In this document: positions 1 through 10,178 of the stretch, one piece after another
Numbering within the stretch: the stretch's first letter is position 1
Layout: every line of letters starts with the position of its first letter
From: Coprinus comatus
Taxonomy: Eukaryota > Basidiomycota > Agaricomycetes > Agaricales > Agaricaceae
Assembly (NCBI GenBank): GCA_034638255.1
Contig: JAWPGT010000005.1
Span: forward strand, 992,001 to 1,056,000
Direction of reading: 5' to 3'
DNA length: 64,000 nt
The notes under the pieces: model-generated
The model's input: only the letters and a program-made list of their open reading frames with translations
What the model was told of the DNA's origin: nothing
Database searches by the model: none
Translations under genes and position numbers: made by a program

Positions 1-627
1 GGTACGAAGTGGACAGATGGCCGTCGTGAGTGATGTCCTGACTGTGGTGCATCAGCAGCTCCAGGCCTCGAGTTGTATGTTGGGTGTGGCGCACTGGCAG
101 ACGGCCCCTCATGCGTTGGGTGTGATACATTGGCAGACGGCCTTTCGTGTCTTGGGTGATGTCCTGAGTGTGGTACATTGTCAGTCCCGTATCTTGAGTT
201 GTATGCTGGGTGTGCATTGGCAGACGGTCCTTCGTCCCTTGAATGGTGTGGCATGTATGGATTGGCGGGTGGTCTTTCGGACCTTGAGTGGTGTGTTGGA
301 TGTGGTGCGTCTTCAGGTGGTGTAGGATAGGTCCATTGCATAGGGAAGGACTGTGGCGGACTGTAGCAAGTCACAAGTGTGGCGTGAGGGATCACTGGCG
401 GTATGTCCTGCGAAGAGATACTTACACTCCTGTAAACCACGGCAGAGTGCCAGGAGAAATCCCGTTCAAACAGCAGCATGACATATAGATATTGATGTTA
501 TCTTGTGTTCTGGTTAAAGATGGTTATATGTCGATCATGCCGAAAGGACATACCCGCCACAGTTGATGCCATGTCTAGGAAAAACACGTCCGATAAATGG
601 GGAGAATTGTGACGAGTACGATAGCAT
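1..627 (-). CDS. Pro/His-rich repeat protein, paralogue A (5' part; runs off the left edge)
   Basis: This is the N-terminal part of a gene transcribed leftwards out of the window. Three exons join in frame: 627-554, 509-426 and 360-1, with donors GTATGT and GTAAGT and acceptors after AACCAG and CTACAG. The last visible exon encodes six to seven imperfect 12-17-residue repeats rich in Pro, His, Ser and Arg, of the form DAPxPTHHSRSERPPA. Intron positions, phases and flanking bases match the gene at 10179-11821, and both encode NINIY followed later by G-V/I-S-P, so the two are paralogues. The start at 627 is the first ATG in the only frame that joins correctly. The C-terminal domain lies outside the window; by homology it should be DUF6699-like. 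Function unknown. Confidence 0.65.
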
Positions 628-793
628 TCTATCCAATATATACCCATCTACACTGTGCACAGTAGAGTACAATAAAAGTTCATGCTGTAGCAACCAAGAT
701 CAAAGACAGGGGCGATGCAACACCAAAACGGTATGTTATTGTCCCAAAGGGGGGTTGTTACAAAAATAGACCAATGTATAATGATGTAATTAA

Positions 794-1372
794 TTAGGAA
801 ACAGTGATCTTCTTGGGTGCGTCCTCTGGAGATGCCTTTGGGAACATAACAGTCAGGACGCCGTTGTCCATATTCGCCTTGATTTGATTGTCCTAAAGAA
901 AACAATTAGAATTTATGTAGACTATTGGGAAGAAGTGTTTACCTTGACTCCCTGAGGAAGCTGAAGGGTGCGAGAGAACTTGCCAAATCGCCGCTCGCGA
1001 ACAGCCCAACCGTTTTCGTTGTGGTTGTCGCTAACCTTGCTCTCACCCTGGATTGTGAGACGATTGTTGTGTACGTCGATCTGAACGTCGTCCTTCTTCA
1101 GACCAGGGAGTTCAAAAGTCGCAGTGACTTGATTCTTATCGTTGTCTTCGTGAAGATCCATGCTGCTCAATGTTAGTATAGCCGCCGCCGATAGATATAT
1201 GCATATGTGCTCACCGTGGGCGCATGGTCTTCATAGCACCCGAGTTGTCAATCTTCTCCTGACGTTGAAGTTGCTGGTTATTATTGCCCGACGTCAAGAG
1301 TCGATTGGTGAGAGCGTCGTCGACGAAACGCTCAAAGTCATAGAAGGGCTCGTAGTAGAAGAGGGACGACAT
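794..1372 (-). CDS. small heat-shock protein, HSP20/alpha-crystallin family
   Basis: Three exons (1372-1215, 1162-943, 892-794) give 158 residues, a normal length for a fungal sHSP. The N-terminus (MSSLFYYEPFYDFERFVDD) is the usual aromatic-rich arm. The alpha-crystallin domain follows: VTATFELPGLKKDDVQIDV, then RLTIQGES, the FGKFSRTLQLPQGV strand, and NGVLTVMFPKA near the end, which is the family's GVLTV/P signature. These proteins are ATP-independent holdases that bind unfolding proteins in the cytosol as oligomers. The first intron has a perfect TACTAAC branch point. The upstream region carries a TATA box and stress-type motifs (separate entry). Assignment is firm; the particular client or stress is not shown by sequence. 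Confidence 0.95.
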
Positions 1373-1425
1373 GATACTTGTAGAAGTGGAAGCTGGAGAT
1401 ACTGAAGCAAGTGCTGCTCGCAGGG

Positions 1426-1500
1426 TTTATACACCCACCGATTGTCTCAGATGACGTCGTCGACCTACCATGACGTCAGACATATGAATGTTCGTTGAAC
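1426..1500 (-). promoter_or_regulatory. promoter of the HSP20 gene: TATA box, CRE/ATF site, HSE-like motif
   Basis: Reading toward the HSP20 start at 1372: TATAAA at 1426-1431, 54 bp upstream; a perfect palindromic TGACGTCA at 1471-1478 with a half-related TGACGTCG about 20 bp closer; and GAATGTTC at 1486-1493 followed by GAAC, which is an HSF-type GAAnnTTC unit with a slightly long third spacing. Binding by HSF or ATF/CREB-type bZIP factors is inferred from motif identity only. Confidence 0.5.
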
Positions 1501-2457
1501 GGTGACCAGAGCTCCCGACTGTGTTCGCCAAAGAGAAAAGGAGAAATTGATATAAAAATAGTTGTTCTTACACAAGCAGAACCATAGCTTATGAAGCTTG
1601 TGAAGTCTATTGTGCTATTATTTAGAGAAAGATTTACAGTAGAATACTATTACTTTCAAATTTCTGCTTTCTGCGCGGTAATCCTCGGTGCAGGCCTATC
1701 AAACTTTCCAATTGTCACCGTTACAGGAGCGATACTATTGGCAACACAACTCACTCTCTAACTATGTTCATACACCACTTGTTTCGTCTATGCAAAGCTG
1801 AAAGTTATTTTCAGTTACTTCGCAATCTCAAACCCCTCGTCAGACACACCAAAATCAGCACTCAAAGATTGAACTTTGTTGTCTAAGGATGTCGTAAAGC
1901 AATGGTTCTTGAATGTTTGTTTATGCTTTCTTCCCTGCGGCTAGACTCCGAAGTATATGTACTAACGTTGAACAAAGATGACAAGAAATCAACTATAACA
2001 TGAATGAAGAAGTTGACGAGAGAATCATGCTCCAAGTCACAGCCAGTTTCACCTATAACCAAACTTAGGAGAAGATATAAGGATATCAAAAGTGAAGTTG
2101 TGAGTCTATAGTGTTGGGAGGTGATGATGTATGTGTCCATATGTAACAATAACACTGTGTAACTAGTAACTGTGGTCCTATCAATGGGGAATTAGATTAC
2201 GCTTGGCAGGGAGGAGACGCAGTGACGAATAAATAAAAATCATAGTGTCGTGATACTAAGTGTATCGGCTGAGAGTGATGGTGATTGAATATTGAACGCT
2301 ATGTAAAAGGGATTAGAACAACAGACCGGGAAAGGATATAATGTCCTACGGCCCGGTATGGCAAAATTGTGATATTTAGGATCCTAAAAATGTTTGGAGA
2401 TTGAATGCTGGTACAATCTGTGCGATGTTTAGCTTTACACTATGCGGTTTAACTAAA
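1501..2457. other. non-coding interval
   Basis: I see no convincing gene. Short reading frames exist (for example on the minus strand near 1883-2155) but have no recognisable protein character and no supporting splice sites. An alternative last exon of the neighbouring LisH gene could extend to about 2260 if the GTATGT after the codon pair for Ser-Gln near 2470 is used as a donor. Confidence 0.5.
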
Positions 2458-3775
2458 TCAACAACATACCTGACTATCATTTTCAGATTGTTTACTGTTG
2501 GGAGCAGAGGGTGACGGTGTACCATGCTGCCTATCTCTCGGTGGTAGAATAACTCCAGGTTTCGCAATAATTTTTATGTCATGAGCAATTGACCACAATA
2601 CAGACGTCTGTCTGGCAATCAGCTCAATAAGTGACGCTGGTGATTGTCCCATTCGCACTAAAATATAGAATTAAAATCAAGATTTCTTGTGGGCTGCATC
2701 AATCACCTACCCAGAATGGCTTTATTAATCTGGTCAGCAACAGATTCCCTCCTTTCCATTGATAAATACGCCGCCAAAGGACCATCCTCTGGTTTAGGAT
2801 ATGCCATTAAGGCACCCACATTTATCAGCTCATTCCCATACAACTCCCTTTCAGCTGGATTATCAATCAGAGCCAAGAGTTCATAAAGTTTTCTCCCTTC
2901 TCCCACTAACTTTGAAACGCGAGGATCATCAACAATAGGGTCATCATATGATCCTCCAGAACTGGTATTGGTATCTTCTTCGGATACTATATCCGTCAAC
3001 ATTGGATTACCATCCGCATCAAGATTAGTAGTGTCCATATCAATATCGGAAGTTCGGAGAGAAGGTGAGGCATAGATAAGCGGTCGGCTTCGACATAGTT
3101 CCGTGAACCCAAGTATTCGGAGGTTGAGAAGGAGATGTCGAGGGTCAATAGTAGTAGGTATGATATGTTTGCTAGTTGTAGCATCCTTTTCCGTTGGTGT
3201 TGAACGGGTAGAATCGCTAGGAGAGGCAGGGGTATCCGTAAATGCCAGGACTTCGGGAAAGTGCTCATTCAATAGCTCAATGGCGTCGTCGACATTCCCT
3301 GATAATATATGGATCCGAATTTCTGTTCAAAATATGCATGTATATTCAGCTTCAATGAAACTGGGACTCTAAATGAACCTATACATCTCACCATTTCGAA
3401 GTTCAGCCTGCTTCAAGGTTTCTTTACTCAGTTCCAGAATATCCCTGTCGCCTAAAATACCCTTCTCCCTAGGTTGTAGGATCTCGTCACCATCGGCATC
3501 CAAGTGTCTTACAGTACTATCCCTTGCGAATGCCACTGCCGTCCGAGTATAACAATGTTGACAAAGATAGTCCATCACCAACGAACGCTGGAAAAATGCC
3601 AAACGTCATAATTCTTTAGATTTCAACCCTGAATATAAACACACTAGAGACGACAAAGGCATACAAGTTGGTATGGGGTTGGATTAGCATATGGGCCATT
3701 TGGTGGTTTAATCTTGGAAGTATGCTTTGAGTTGTTACTAGAAGGCTTCGTAGACGGCGAAGGTGATGGAGGCAT
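2458..3775 (-). CDS. LisH-CTLH-CRA domain protein (RanBPM/GID-complex type)
   Basis: Four exons (3775-3665, 3587-3392, 3322-2711, 2657-2458) give 372 residues. After a Ser/Pro-rich N-terminus comes a LisH motif (LRSLVMDYLCQHCYTRTAVA), then a CTLH helix pair (RNEIRIHILSGNVDDAIELL, NEHFPEVL), an acidic low-complexity insert, and the CRA part (EDGPLAAYLSMERRESVADQ). These three modules occur together in RanBP9/10, Vid30/Gid1 and Gid8, subunits of the CTLH/GID E3 ubiquitin ligase; here the SPRY domain is absent, so it is not a complete Gid1. Role as a GID-type scaffold is inference. The start ATG at 3775 is the first in frame; a decayed copy of this first exon lies about 600 bp upstream (4335-4430). 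The last exon may be spliced differently. Confidence 0.8.
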
Positions 3776-4476
3776 TGAGAGAGAGAGAAGTGCGGTAGTG
3801 TGACGGTGGTTGAGCGGAGGAGACAATAAATCCAATTGCACGTGGTTTATTATTATCTGCGACCAAGTGTCATTTCGCCACTGTTTCGCCGTTGTTCAAG
3901 CTAAGCGTCAACGTTTCAGTAGTGTGTTGAATTTATGAATATTATGACATAAGGACAAAGAATTAACTGACATTTAATTTCACTTACAATTGTGTTCTGG
4001 ATTGAAGATCCTAGCTTAAACTTCGAGGGCACCATAATGACCGCGGAACACCCGGATATATTGGATTAGATTCAGCTCAAGATGTTAGAATATATAGAGT
4101 ATATAGTAGTAATCACCGGTCACCACTGGGTCACCATCATGTGTAATATTGTACTGTACCTTTGAGCAACGTCAGATATATATACATAACTTAATTTTGA
4201 ATGAGTGGCTACACGTCATCAGAGGGGCGTTTCGTCAAGCGCTTAGAAACACAAACATTCTGTATTGTATTAGTGTGGTAAGATCTCACCAAAAACTTCA
4301 ACTTTTTGGCTGCCTTTCTAACCATTTTTTAAGGTTGCTTTGGGTTTTTACAAGACGTAGGGTGATGGGGATGGGTGCATGGTGAAGGAGACAAGTGTGG
4401 TAGTGTGGTGGCGGAGGGGCGGAGGAGCGTTAACAATTCATAATAAACGCACTTGCACATAGATCTATGCCTAAGT
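3776..4476. other. intergenic region
   Basis: Apart from the duplicated exon fragment at 4335-4430 I see no gene here. It serves as 5' flank of the LisH gene and 3' flank of the gene ending at 4477. Confidence 0.5.
4335..4430 (-). repeat. decayed duplicate of the LisH gene's first exon and 5' flank
   Basis: The stretch resembles 3725-3835 in the same orientation: shared blocks include GGTAGTGTG, AGCGGAGGAG/GGCGGAGGAG and GGTGATGG in the same order and spacing. On the minus strand the copy still has an ATG (at 4380) followed by Pro/Ser codons, but it meets TAA after ten codons, so it is not coding now. Confidence 0.5.
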
Positions 4477-5889
4477 TTACAACGGTCCTCGCCATTTACG
4501 CTCGTTTGCTCTTTCTTCGGGCCTCAAATCTATTACTCTCACCTACAGGAAAAGTTTAATAAGTAATAAGGTCTGATTAATGACCCATGACAGTATTTAT
4601 TACTTACTTTGCCTTTCGCAGTCCGCTCGATTCTTATACCTAAATCAACTTCCAAATGTTCCATATAATGAACATGCACAAGGTGTCCAAACGCAGTTCT
4701 AAAATTTAAATCTGTAGTCCGCCTCCAGGTTTTCATTTTCAATATTCTTGCATACTCCTCCGGTATTTCCTCAAGTTGTTCTTCAGTAGGTTTCATCATA
4801 TCAATCGAATAACTATGACAGCGTGGACATCTCCAGACCATATCAGCAGATGATAGCGTAGGCGTTACACCTAGTATTCGGGGTATTTCTTTTAGAAGGA
4901 GTGGATCTTGTATATTGTTGTCTTCTTCTGAGTCTGATTCCCAATCTGATGCGGGTGGTGTTGAATCTTGCTCGAAGTCATAGTCATAGTCATACTCCTC
5001 GGTTTGTACCAGTGGCATGTCCGGTGCTTCAGGATATACGAAACTGGTGGGTGTGACCAGGTAGGATTTAGATGACAGTGAAGTAGGTATTGCCTCTGTC
5101 CTTGACCTTTTTGGTAAAGATATCTTTTTCTGATGAACTGGTGGCTGTTGAGCAATAAGCCATCAAGAAAGCACTGCGAGTAATGAAAATAAAAAGGTTT
5201 ACCTGTTGTACACCTGAAGCTTGTTGCTGTGTAAGTCGAGCAGCCAACGGGGATCACCTACAGCTATCAGAAAAATGAATGAATGTCATGAGAAAAACAA
5301 TATCTACCTTTCCCTGAGCTTGTCTATCTTGATCCCTGATTGCATTTTCCTTTTTTCTATCCCATTCCTCTTTGGTTCCACCAAAGATAGTTAGATCAAT
5401 GCTGTCACGGTTCCCGTGGCTGGAATCATAGTTCCATGGTTCCCCCCATCCTTTCGGTTTATTAGGATCCCTACTCCTTCTCACAATTCTCACTTTTCTT
5501 ATGAATTCAATCCACCTTCTTATATTCAAGTATCGTCCTTGAGGTGAAGATCCAGAAGGAGCAATCATATCTGCCAATATCCATTCCGCATGAGCGCCAA
5601 TGAAACATCTAAGTGAACTTTTATGTAACGGTCTTGGATATCGAGGTTGTTCCAAAACAGCATCACCCCGCTTGTTGATTTTAGGATAATCCACTCTTGG
5701 ATTGTAAATGATACGCGTGTATCGATCCATTGGTGCGACCTGTAGAAAATATCGGTTAATTATCCAATCAATTGTACGTTCATGAGGTGGTGTTGGAGTC
5801 ATTTCGCCATCCGCCAGTTCTTGAATGAGTTTGCGGATTCGGTATCGTTCTATGAAGTTTCGACTTCGGGAGTATGTTTTTGGATCCAT
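4477..5889 (-). CDS. unrecognised protein with a Cys2-His2-type putative zinc site
   Basis: Four exons (5889-5308, 5226-5203, 5144-4608, 4542-4477) join in frame to 402 residues. The second exon is only 24 nt (QQASGVQQ). The N-terminal 190 residues are basic and Trp/Arg-rich with no repeat or signal peptide. The middle is acidic (EEYDYDYDFEQDS, DSEEDNN). The C-terminal part has VWRCPRCHS and later GHLVHVHYMEH, so CxxC plus spaced His could bind one zinc; this is a suggestion from residue spacing only. I do not recognise the family. It is likely nuclear or cytosolic because no membrane segment or signal peptide is visible. The final exon fits well (a short Arg/Glu-rich tail ending in PL), so the model is consistent throughout. 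Confidence 0.65.
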
Positions 5890-6025
5890 AGTTTGTATGA
5901 CATAGGAGCGGTTTCTGTTGGGGCTTAATTTGATATACTATGTAGAGGTTACTGTGCGATTCTCACTTGTCATCGGAGTAGAGCACGAGGCTAGAAGGAT
6001 CGTCTTCGACTATGACAAAAAAGAA

Positions 6026-6672
6026 TCAGTATAAACCTGCCAAGTTGCATGAGAAAGTATGCCAACGGGTTCCATAAGCAGCACTCATAATTTTCCTAAA
6101 ACACACCCACACATGAATCTTTGAACCGCTATTTATTCCATCTCCATAAACAGCTCTCAATGTCAATTCACTAGGTTTCGCAGCGATTGACAAAGCGTTA
6201 TCTCTACTTCTTAAATCCTGTTCCAGAAATTCTTTCCCAGATTCAGATAACCATTCCAAGCGTTCGACTTCCAAAACACCGTATACTAGAGTTGGAAATT
6301 TAACCGCTCGAGAAGTTGAGGACAAGGGCAATATGGATTCGATATCGTCCAATCTATTGTGTATTCGGAGTTGCACAAGAGAAGTAATAGTAATAGTAAT
6401 AAGGCAATCAATGAACTTCGAAGATCTTCCGAAAAAAATCGAGTGGGACTTACCCAACATCCTCACCCCCACATCGTATACAAACAGACGTAAGGACAGG
6501 TCTTGCGGATGATCCAGCTCCACGCCTCGGCCAATTGGGATTCAGGATAGATTTGTCTGGGTACGATCCAAAAGGTTCTGAGAGTAAAGCATGCAAAGGT
6601 GCCATATGTACTGTGCGTGTGGGGTGAAGATGAGAAATCGAATGTGTCCAAGTTTGTTTGTGTGGGCGCCAT
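6026..6672 (-). CDS. unrecognised protein, divergent partner of GPI14
   Basis: A coding region is clear but I cannot name it. It starts at ATG 6672 (MAPTQTNLDTFDF) and the second half contains LVYGVLEVERLEWLSESG and LTLRAVYGDGINSGSKIHV. One model removes an intron starting at a GTATAC donor near 6482 and ending before 6357, joining LDDIESILP in frame; an alternative frame from an internal ATG (6523) would run through without that intron. The 3' end is also unsettled: the reading frame stops at 6026 but a short extra exon ending near 5968 (rich in Asp/Ser) is possible. Its start codon is only 30 bp from that of the GPI14 gene on the other strand. Confidence 0.5.
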
Positions 6673-6702
6673 CAAAATCCTTTTCTACTTCTTAATGTCA
6701 TC

Positions 6703-8257
6703 ATGATACCCTCCCCGTCTTTCAAAACACTACTCCTTTCATCCGTTGCTTTACGTATAGCACTCATTCTATACAGTGAATGGCATGATGCAAGGTCTCT
6801 AGTCAAATATACCGACGTGGATTACCGAGTATTCACTGATGCTGCTCGTTTCATTCTTCAACCTACTGAGAACAATCGTGCACAAGGTCCTTTATCACAA
6901 TATCTTGGGTATGAATTACCCATTGGAGAGTAAGCTCTTCATATCTCGTCGCGCTGCCGATTACCCAAGTGACGTGTTATCATAGTCCATATACCAGGGA
7001 TACCTATCGTTATACTCCGATTCTTGCACTCCTCTTAACACCCAACATATTCCTCCATCCTTCCTTTGGCAAATACATATTTGCACTATGTGATATAATT
7101 AACGGTCTTATCATCTACAAACTCCTCGTTCATCACATCCTCCCTTCCAAATACAAATCCAAAGGAGGCGACCGTACAACAACCTCGATCACTCAAAAAG
7201 CCACTCTTTACACAACAGTCCACCTAATGAACCCAATGGTCTTCTCGATATCCACCCGAGGCTCATCCGAATCCATTCTATCTCTATTCGTCCTTCTGAC
7301 ACTATACGCCTTATTTACTCGTCGTTTCACTACATCAGCTATTCTTCTTGGTCTAAGCACTCATTGGAAGATATATCCTATTATATATGGTGTGAGTTGC
7401 TTAGCTGTCATTGGTAGCTTGAATGGATATGGTTGGGCAAGAGGAGAAAAAGGATTGAAGGGGTGGTTGAAGACTATTGTTAATAAGTCGAGTATCAAAT
7501 TTAGTTTTGTAAGTGCTGGAACGTTTGCGCTTTTGGGATTGGGTTGTTACCTCATGTACGTCGATTTCTCATACTCACTGAAGGAGGTTTATTAAGCTAA
7601 CAAAAAACGTAGATGGGGTTATCCTTTCTTATACGAATCATACCTCTATCATCTTCATCGACTCGATCATCGGCACAACTTTTCACCTTATTTCTACCCC
7701 ACATATCTCACTTACCCAACTCTCAACGATAATATCAGCATAACATCAACCTCGAGTTTAACTCAAAAATTTTTAACATCTCCATTAACTTCTTTCCTTC
7801 CTCAAATGATATTGTCATTAGGAACAGGACTTCTTTTCGGTCATACACTCAATTCATTACCATTCACGTGGTTCATTCAAACTGTGACATTCGTAGTATT
7901 CAATAAAGTGTGTACTTCTCAGGTAAGCCTAGATAAATCCTTCTTCTCAACATCCTCTTTCATCAAGATTCATCCACTCTTTACCAATTACTAATTTTTT
8001 ACCACTCTTTCTAGTACTTCTTATGGTACCTCCTACTATTCCCACTCATTTTACCCTCCCTCAACGCCCTCGCCCTCCGCCAATCAATACTCTGTTTCTT
8101 AGTTTGGACCGGAACACAAGCACTTTGGTTGAGTGAGGCATACAAACTTGAATTTTTAGGAAAAGATGTGTTTTTCGGGTTATGGATTCGTGGATTGGTT
8201 TATGTTATTGGGAATTGTTGGGTTTTATCTACTTTTATGAAGGCTTACAATCCTTGA
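6703..8257 (+). CDS. GPI14: GPI mannosyltransferase 1 (PIG-M/Gpi14)
   Basis: Four exons (6703-6929, 6986-7555, 7613-7922, 8015-8257) give 449 residues, close to the family length. It adds the first mannose, from dolichol-phosphate mannose, to glucosaminyl-phosphatidylinositol in the ER lumen. The catalytic DxD-like region is YTDVDYRVFTDAARF just after the first membrane segment, followed by RDTYRYTPILALLLTPN, the most conserved block of PIG-M, and the HWKIYPIIY motif about residue 215. About ten hydrophobic helices are visible, as expected of this GT-C enzyme. The start ATG at 6703 places the first helix directly as in human PIG-M. It acts upstream of GPI-anchored products such as the peroxidase at 57788-59947. 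Confidence 0.95.
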
Positions 8258-10178
8258 TAAGTATTGTAATTGAACAAAATGCTCATGTATCACAAGTTTG
8301 ACGAGAATAATTTTTTATTCGTTATTCAGAAAGTGTGGGTCATCGTAACATCAAGCTTTTATTATGACGTCTTGGGCAGGGTTAAAATTAGCATCTCTAT
8401 CAAGTTGATTAAGTCTCATGTCAGCCTCATAAATCAAATAAACCCAAACCATGGACATGCATATTTAAGCATGCCCACCTGCAAAATACTTCCCCAAACC
8501 CCTTGACCTTTGACTACAATGTCAGTCCACCCAATCCTTTATATTCTTTCTTCCAACCAACTCCTCCTCAGCTGACGGACATTCTGATGTAGATGGATTA
8601 GCCAGAACTGGTGGCCGAGAAGCTTCATCACCCTCACGCCCTCCTGGAATGAACTACATGGCCTATATGGCCGTTGGATCCTTCACTGGGTCCTGCGCGT
8701 CCGGAAGTAGTCTCCTTGTACAGGTCCTGCAGTCCAGCAATGGGCAAGTTGAGGTTGTACATTGAGAGGGGGGGGAAGGCTGTGATGGGCTGCCTCTCAG
8801 GGCGTAGGATCTGCTAACGTAGATTAAAAAGGGAAAGGCGCAGTGCTCTCATGAAGTGGTCACTGGGACTGGGACGGGGCACCGGGCTTGACAATACATC
8901 CGGTTCGTTCTAGTTTTCTTTCGTCAGTTTACTGTCTGACACTCGTATCCACAGATATACTCCGACAACAGTTTCAAGTTCCTAAAATATTCCAATGAGT
9001 TCTCTTGCATATCATCTCACGTAGCTAACGGCACCATTTCTTTGCAGGGTATCGGGTATCATTTGGTACACACTCTGTAGTCCATAATCGTTTGTACCCG
9101 CCGGTAGCTTTTTCCCACTGGGTTTTTTACGTACCCGAGCGAGGAGTAGATAGCCTTCATGTGTTCCCAACAATGTATTTAGTTCATATTCTTGTTGAAC
9201 ATGTCCTAGTGCTGTACATTGAAGCTGAATTTAAATTGAGAGGCAAACGAGTTGAAATAGGCAGAATAACATCATATGGAGATATTTCAAGTTTCACATC
9301 ATCACGAAGCTTCCGAAAGTCGGTGTGCGGATGATAACCGAGCTTGCGACGTGAAAACTGATGGTAGGAGATATATGTATGGTGGAACAACAGATATCTC
9401 GCTACTTTTGTCTACGGCATCATTCGTATTGTTACCAAATAGTAAAGAAACTGCAATGGCTGTACTAGCTAACCGTGCTTCACCGTCTACGTCTACTTGT
9501 ATTTTTATATCGCATCAATGACTTCCTCTTTATCTATGAAGTTGTGAACATTTCCTGTCATGCGTTTTCTACCTCTGATTTATGATTCCTTGTTATCGTT
9601 GCTTGATCAACAATAGTGGAGTGTGCTAACCCAACAGTGAGAAAAGGTTCGAGAGGTGTGGCTGCCTAGCGAACTACTTCTTCGCAGCATCCTTAGAAGC
9701 AATGGTTCCGTCTTTTCAAACAATGAAGGCATATCATTATCACAATATGGGGGATATGTATATAAATCAAGGTGTATATGATCGCGATCCCAAGACTGTT
9801 ATATTCCCCAAGGCTACCTAAGAAAGGAAGATCACCGTCCTATAAATAACCACTGGTGACCACACATTTTATTTTTGTAACAACATCCAGGTTTTGGGAC
9901 AATAACATATTGCACTGGTATTGCATTGTTATTGTTTTATGAAAGTTGCCTTAGTTTCTGCTCTATATATACACTTCTATTGTACTCACATAGAGAGGTT
10001 GAAGTGCCTAGACATAATATATTTATATATTAGATACCTGAGGAGACAATCCTACTCAGCTTCACAAATCATCCTCATTTCCAAGTTCCTAATGCCTTCC
10101 CTCTTATCAGACATGGTAAAAACTATGACAGGTACGTCCTCTTACGAACAATAAGTATATGCAGACATCTTTTAACAG
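8258..10178. other. long intergenic region with a GC-rich island
   Basis: No gene is convincing over about 1.9 kb. The stretch 8560-8890 is much more GC-rich than its surroundings and contains an eight-G run at 8768-8775. On its minus strand a 42-codon frame (8762-8634) reads like protein (MYNLNLPIAGLQDLYKETTS) but has no identified neighbours; it could be a gene remnant. The right end must hold the promoter and any first exon of the repeat protein that begins at about 10179. Confidence 0.45.

Noticed and set aside
648..905. Minus-strand frame overlapping the HSP20 3' end
   Set aside because: It contains the true third exon of HSP20 only at its start and runs into intron and 3' flank afterwards.
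1883..2155. Membrane-like small protein on the minus strand
   Set aside because: One hydrophobic run is not enough; no start context, no splice sites and no homologue known to me.
9092..9521. Small protein-coding genes in the 8.3-10.1 kb gap
   Set aside because: Overlapping frames on both strands are short, without recognisable composition or splice support.
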